IMG/VR virus record: IMGVR_UViG_3300045999_004663
Span: 1 to 21,368 of that record
From: a virus
Direction: 5' to 3' (one strand)
DNA: 21,368 bases
The translations under genes and the position numbers were made by a program. The notes under the pieces are model-generated. The model was not told the origin of the DNA. It worked only from the letters and a program-made list of their open reading frames with translations, and searched no databases. Shown piece after piece: positions 21,347 through 21,368 of this stretch (positions within the stretch are counted from its first letter, which is position 1; each line of letters begins with the position of its first letter).

Positions 21347-21368
21347 AAATCAAACAAGGACTAGCCCT
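21343..21368 (+). CDS. Partial CDS at the right edge
   Basis: Eight complete codons, MKIKQGLA, then the window ends. The ATG overlaps the stop of the 52-aa gene as ATGA, which supports it as a real start. No product can be given. Position downstream of recT makes an exonuclease or other replication gene possible, but this is only a guess from typical gene order. Confidence 0.45.

Overview
This window is part of a tailed-phage (or prophage) genome, most likely a podovirus-like phage. It holds a large and a putative small terminase subunit, a portal, a tail hub or nozzle protein, a fibre, large helical internal/ejection-type proteins, a RecT-type annealing protein and many tiny early genes. There are no ribosomal, metabolic or chromosomal housekeeping genes. 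No integrase, complete tRNA, IS element or CRISPR array was seen. The host cannot be fixed from the sequence. Start codons almost never carry a Shine-Dalgarno sequence and instead follow A-rich leaders (A/C-rich in the right arm, A/T-rich in the left), which suggests a host that relies little on SD, such as Bacteroidota or a PVC-group bacterium.

The layout is divergent around a non-coding region of about 1.25 kb (15492-16769). Leftwards (minus strand, 15458 to 1) runs a tightly packed late operon, in transcription order: small structural-like protein, 897-aa tail hub/nozzle protein, tail fibre, 107-aa unknown, 355-aa protein with a C-terminal S74/chaperone-like domain, 568-aa and 1013-aa virion proteins, a 42-aa basic peptide, putative small terminase, large terminase, a 95-aa basic protein, portal, and the first codons of one more gene. 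Most junctions are ATGA, TAATG or GTGA overlaps, or gaps of a few bases. Rightwards (plus strand, 16770 to 21368) runs an early cluster of about fifteen small genes. These include a zinc-ribbon protein, a stand-alone DnaA domain IV-like protein, a two-helix membrane peptide and a RecT-family recombinase.

The outstanding feature is in the large terminase gene. Its Walker A motif is split after GGNR by a 314-residue intein (3758-4699, minus strand) with an intact N-terminal Cys, block B, block F and a C-terminal His-Asn followed by Ser. The intein carries no recognisable endonuclease in its own frame. Instead, the opposite strand of its central part encodes a complete 248-aa HNH endonuclease (3889-4635) with an N-terminal helix-turn-helix-like region and a clear HNH_3-type core. 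This looks like a homing intein whose endonuclease is coded antisense, overlapping the intein frame. One stretch of DNA would therefore code for protein splicing on the late strand and for DNA cleavage on the early strand.

The central non-coding region contains several structured motif families: CGCTTGTTTGAAACGC-type repeats, a tandem ATTGCAC repeat, a dense cluster of GTAC sites and perfect 10-bp palindromes. Together with early spacers it also carries three hairpins with a shared 7-nt loop resembling a tRNA T-arm. These are candidates for divergent promoter control, replication or RNA-level regulation.
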